Made by a program: the position numbers and the translations under genes. Below the pieces are notes generated by a model. That model did not search any database, had not been told where the DNA came from, and worked only from the letters and a program-made list of their open reading frames with translations. Shown piece after piece: positions 62,131 to 64,000 of a DNA stretch of 64,000 bases; position 1 is the stretch's first letter, and every line of letters begins with the position of its first letter. The stretch is from Cinclus cinclus (Eukaryota; Chordata; Aves; Passeriformes; Cinclidae). The stretch is from positions 10,904,347-10,968,346 of the forward strand of contig NC_085047.1 in NCBI RefSeq assembly GCF_963662255.1. Reading direction: 5' to 3'.

Positions 62131-62166
62131 ACAACAACAAAACCCCAAACAAACAAACAAAAAAAG
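62131..62166. repeat. (CAA/CAAA)n A/C-rich tract
   Basis: Low-complexity tract of the same type seen at 7,880, 22,512 and 51,811, here just left of a CR1 fragment. Confidence 0.88.
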
Positions 62167-62253
62167 ACTATCACATTCTATATAAACTTTAAAATATATA
62201 ATATTGTGTATAGTACTGTGATGTGCTTTTATCAGTTCCAGAATTCACCACAG

Positions 62254-62545
62254 AGAGTCATAGAATGGTCTGGGTTGGAAGGGACCTTAAAGATCACCTG
62301 GTTCCAATCCCCTGCCATGGGCAGTGACACCTTCCACTGGACCAGGTTGCTCAGACTCCCATCCAGCCCGGCCTTGAACACTTCCAGGGATGGACATCCT
62401 GAACTTCTCGGGAAATCTATTCCACTGCCTCAGCACCTTCAGAGTAAAGATTCTTTTTTTCTAATATCTGAACTATTCTAAACCTGTTCTCTCTCAATTT
62501 GAACCCATTCCCCCTTGTTCTATCCCTACGTGCTCTTGTATATAG
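62254..62545 (-). mobile_element. CR1 LINE 3' fragment with intact 3' terminus
   Basis: This is a well-preserved CR1 tail on the minus strand. The plus strand shows 'gtcatagaatggtctgggtt', 'ggaagggaccttaaagatca', 'ccctgccatgggcagtgaca', 'ggaccaggttgctcagactc', 'ccagcccggccttgaacact', 'ttccagggatgg' and 'attcccccttgttctatccc'. The terminus (CATTCTATGACTC on the minus strand) is present at 62,254-62,266, so the 3' end is complete. It is better preserved than the copies at 15.2 and 52.8 kb and so probably younger. The 91-codon plus frame over it is not a gene. Confidence 0.95.
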
Positions 62546-62880
62546 AAATATTTACAGTATTTACATAAAGACAGGAAAGGTTTCAGGCTGGCACTATCAG
62601 GCATTCTACCAATTCCCTCCTGGAATATTTTAGCATTGTTCTAATGCTAAATAAAAAACCACAGCAGAACATTATTTCTCTTTTGGTTCTCTAAGAGTTT
62701 ACATGGGTAGCTCCTATTAACACTAATCAGAGTTAAGGGCAGAAATCCCCTATGGACAGCCATGTTGTCTGGGGATATGTCCATAATTAATATGTTCTAA
62801 GAATCTAATTTTGAATCAAAAGTAATCAGGCTTAAGATGAGTTATATTAAGAGCAGTAAACCTGTGACTGCATATTTTCC

Positions 62881-62917
<37 letters not shown>

Positions 62918-64000
62918 GTGTATATATATATATATGTATTTATATATATATACACACTATATCCAATGTCAAACCAATGTGGAGTTCACAAGACAACTTT
63001 TACAAAAAAACCCCTCTATCTTAGCTCAGTTTGGGAGCACGATATGTAAATATGCAAGAAGAGAAAAAGCACAGTGGGGTTTGTCTTTCTGTTTCTTACC
63101 CTTCTTTGCAGCACATCGTTATTATAAATGTTAATGCTCATCATTGTTCTTCCTCACATCATAGTGCCCAGGCTCAGCAAAGCTAACATAATCCTAGCAC
63201 TTCTGATGTTACAAATTAAAATTAACCATGCAACACCATGGGAATATTTGTAATACAAAAGATGTGGAACAGGGACTTTGTGACAAGTACATGGAGGAGA
63301 GAAGAAGAATCTAGATGGCTTGAACATGAGCAGTTTTGCTAGGAAGAGATACTATAATGGGACAAGGAATACAAACTAAAACCATGCCAACAGGCTTGCA
63401 TTCAGTATTATTTAGGATTTCTATCACAGAAAGAGACATTTTCAAGTCTGTGGCTGCTGATGCTCCATCACAATTGATGCCCAAGTCATACATAATGTAT
63501 TATATACAACACAGTATATTAACTCAGCTTCAAAGTGTTAATATGTCATGAAACCTAATTCAGATATCACAGATTATGCAAAGGAGGTAGAGATGTGGAG
63601 ACACACTCCCGTTTCTCAAAGATGTCAGCCAGACAGCTTGGTTTCCCCCAGTGCAGGAGAGCACAGCTACAGCTTGCTGTAAAGCTCTTTCACAAGGTGA
63701 GAGCTGCGTGGCTCTTCACCCCGCTGTTTTTGACAAAGAAATCCCATACTGAGAGCAAAACTATGCATTAAAAAAAAAAAGACAGAAGAAGAAAACAGCC
63801 CAGGTTTCGCAGTGTCACAACCATCAATAGATTTTACACTGAAGATGTGAAAACTGTATAATATAAGAACAGAAGAGTTGATAATTTTCTTTATCTACAA
63901 TAACCCCAAGTCCTAACTAGCTCCGTATGTGTAAAAAATGCAGCTGTACCCTCTGAATGTCCATGAATAGATAGCAGCAATGGAGACAAACCGTTTTCCT
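62546..64000. other. AT-rich non-coding stretch
   Basis: No gene was recognised. It contains the (TA)n/(TATG)n array listed separately and a short poly-A near 63,770-63,780. Confidence 0.5.
62881..62957. repeat. (TA)n/(TATG)n microsatellite
   Basis: About 77 bases of TA units with scattered TG, ending in TACACAC. It is simpler than the array at 48.1-48.7 kb. Confidence 0.95.

Larger units (their letters stand above)
53141..62253. other. Mostly AT-rich non-coding stretch
   Basis: No gene was recognised in about 9 kb. Contents seen: a poly-T tract at 53,457-53,486, a CpG-bearing patch at 54,890-55,400, a trinucleotide TAG/TAT tract at about 57,500-57,524, a moderately GC-rich patch at 59,280-59,480, a candidate regulatory stretch at 59,860-60,080, a run of 16 T at 60,556-60,571, a (TAAA)n tract at 61,466-61,498, a run of 17 A at 62,068-62,084 and a (CAAA)n tract at 62,131-62,166. 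Confidence 0.45.

Noticed and set aside
1..64000. tRNA, rRNA, bacterial operon, riboswitch or toxin-type genes
   Set aside because: I saw no tRNA A/B box pairs, rRNA cores, ribosome-binding-site-led gene strings or similar signals. The genome is vertebrate. A covariance-model search would be needed to exclude small RNAs fully.

Overview
This window reads as vertebrate nuclear DNA, almost certainly from a bird. The main evidence is five fragments of CR1 LINEs with typical avian 3' ends (the 'gaacaggctccccaggga' block and the 'ggttggaagggacctt' block), AT-rich sequence with little coding potential, many short A/C-rich and (CA)n/(TA)n tracts, and one large CpG island. I see no bacterial-type genes, operons, CRISPR array, rRNA or tRNA gene. 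No protein-coding exon can be named with confidence.

Layout. Bases 1-34,400 are AT-rich, non-coding sequence with three CR1 pieces (two abutting at 930-1,803, one at 15,160-15,377) and a small CpG-bearing patch at 10,620-11,110. Bases 34,424-36,371 hold a (CA)n/poly-A block, a strong CpG island (34,545-35,760), a trinucleotide array, and a second GC lobe containing a perfect 70-bp tandem duplication. Good splice-donor matches (GTGAGT, GTGAGC, GTAAGT) inside the island lie on the minus strand. By eye, the plus strand to the left of the island is enriched in A and C. Together these suggest that the island is the promoter and first exon of an unidentified minus-strand gene whose long first intron fills the left half of the window.

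Right of the island, 36,400-43,400 is AT-rich without recognised genes. At 43,425-44,625 there is a relic of an L2-clade non-LTR retrotransposon. It keeps recognisable reverse transcriptase blocks in one mostly shared frame, but the catalytic ADDTQ box has become ADKTQ and a stop replaces the Q of the VPQG block. A 53-base poly-A run interrupts it. A second, small CpG island (47,580-48,110) directly abuts a roughly 600-bp AT-alternating array with higher-order duplications (48,111-48,712). The remainder (48,713-64,000) holds two minus-strand CR1 fragments, simple repeats and several AT-rich or CpG-bearing stretches that look like candidate conserved non-coding elements.

There is no pathway to assemble from this window. 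The interpretable units are the promoter island(s), the retroelement relics and the repeat arrays. Strand-skew and promoter-direction statements are inference from reading, not computed values.
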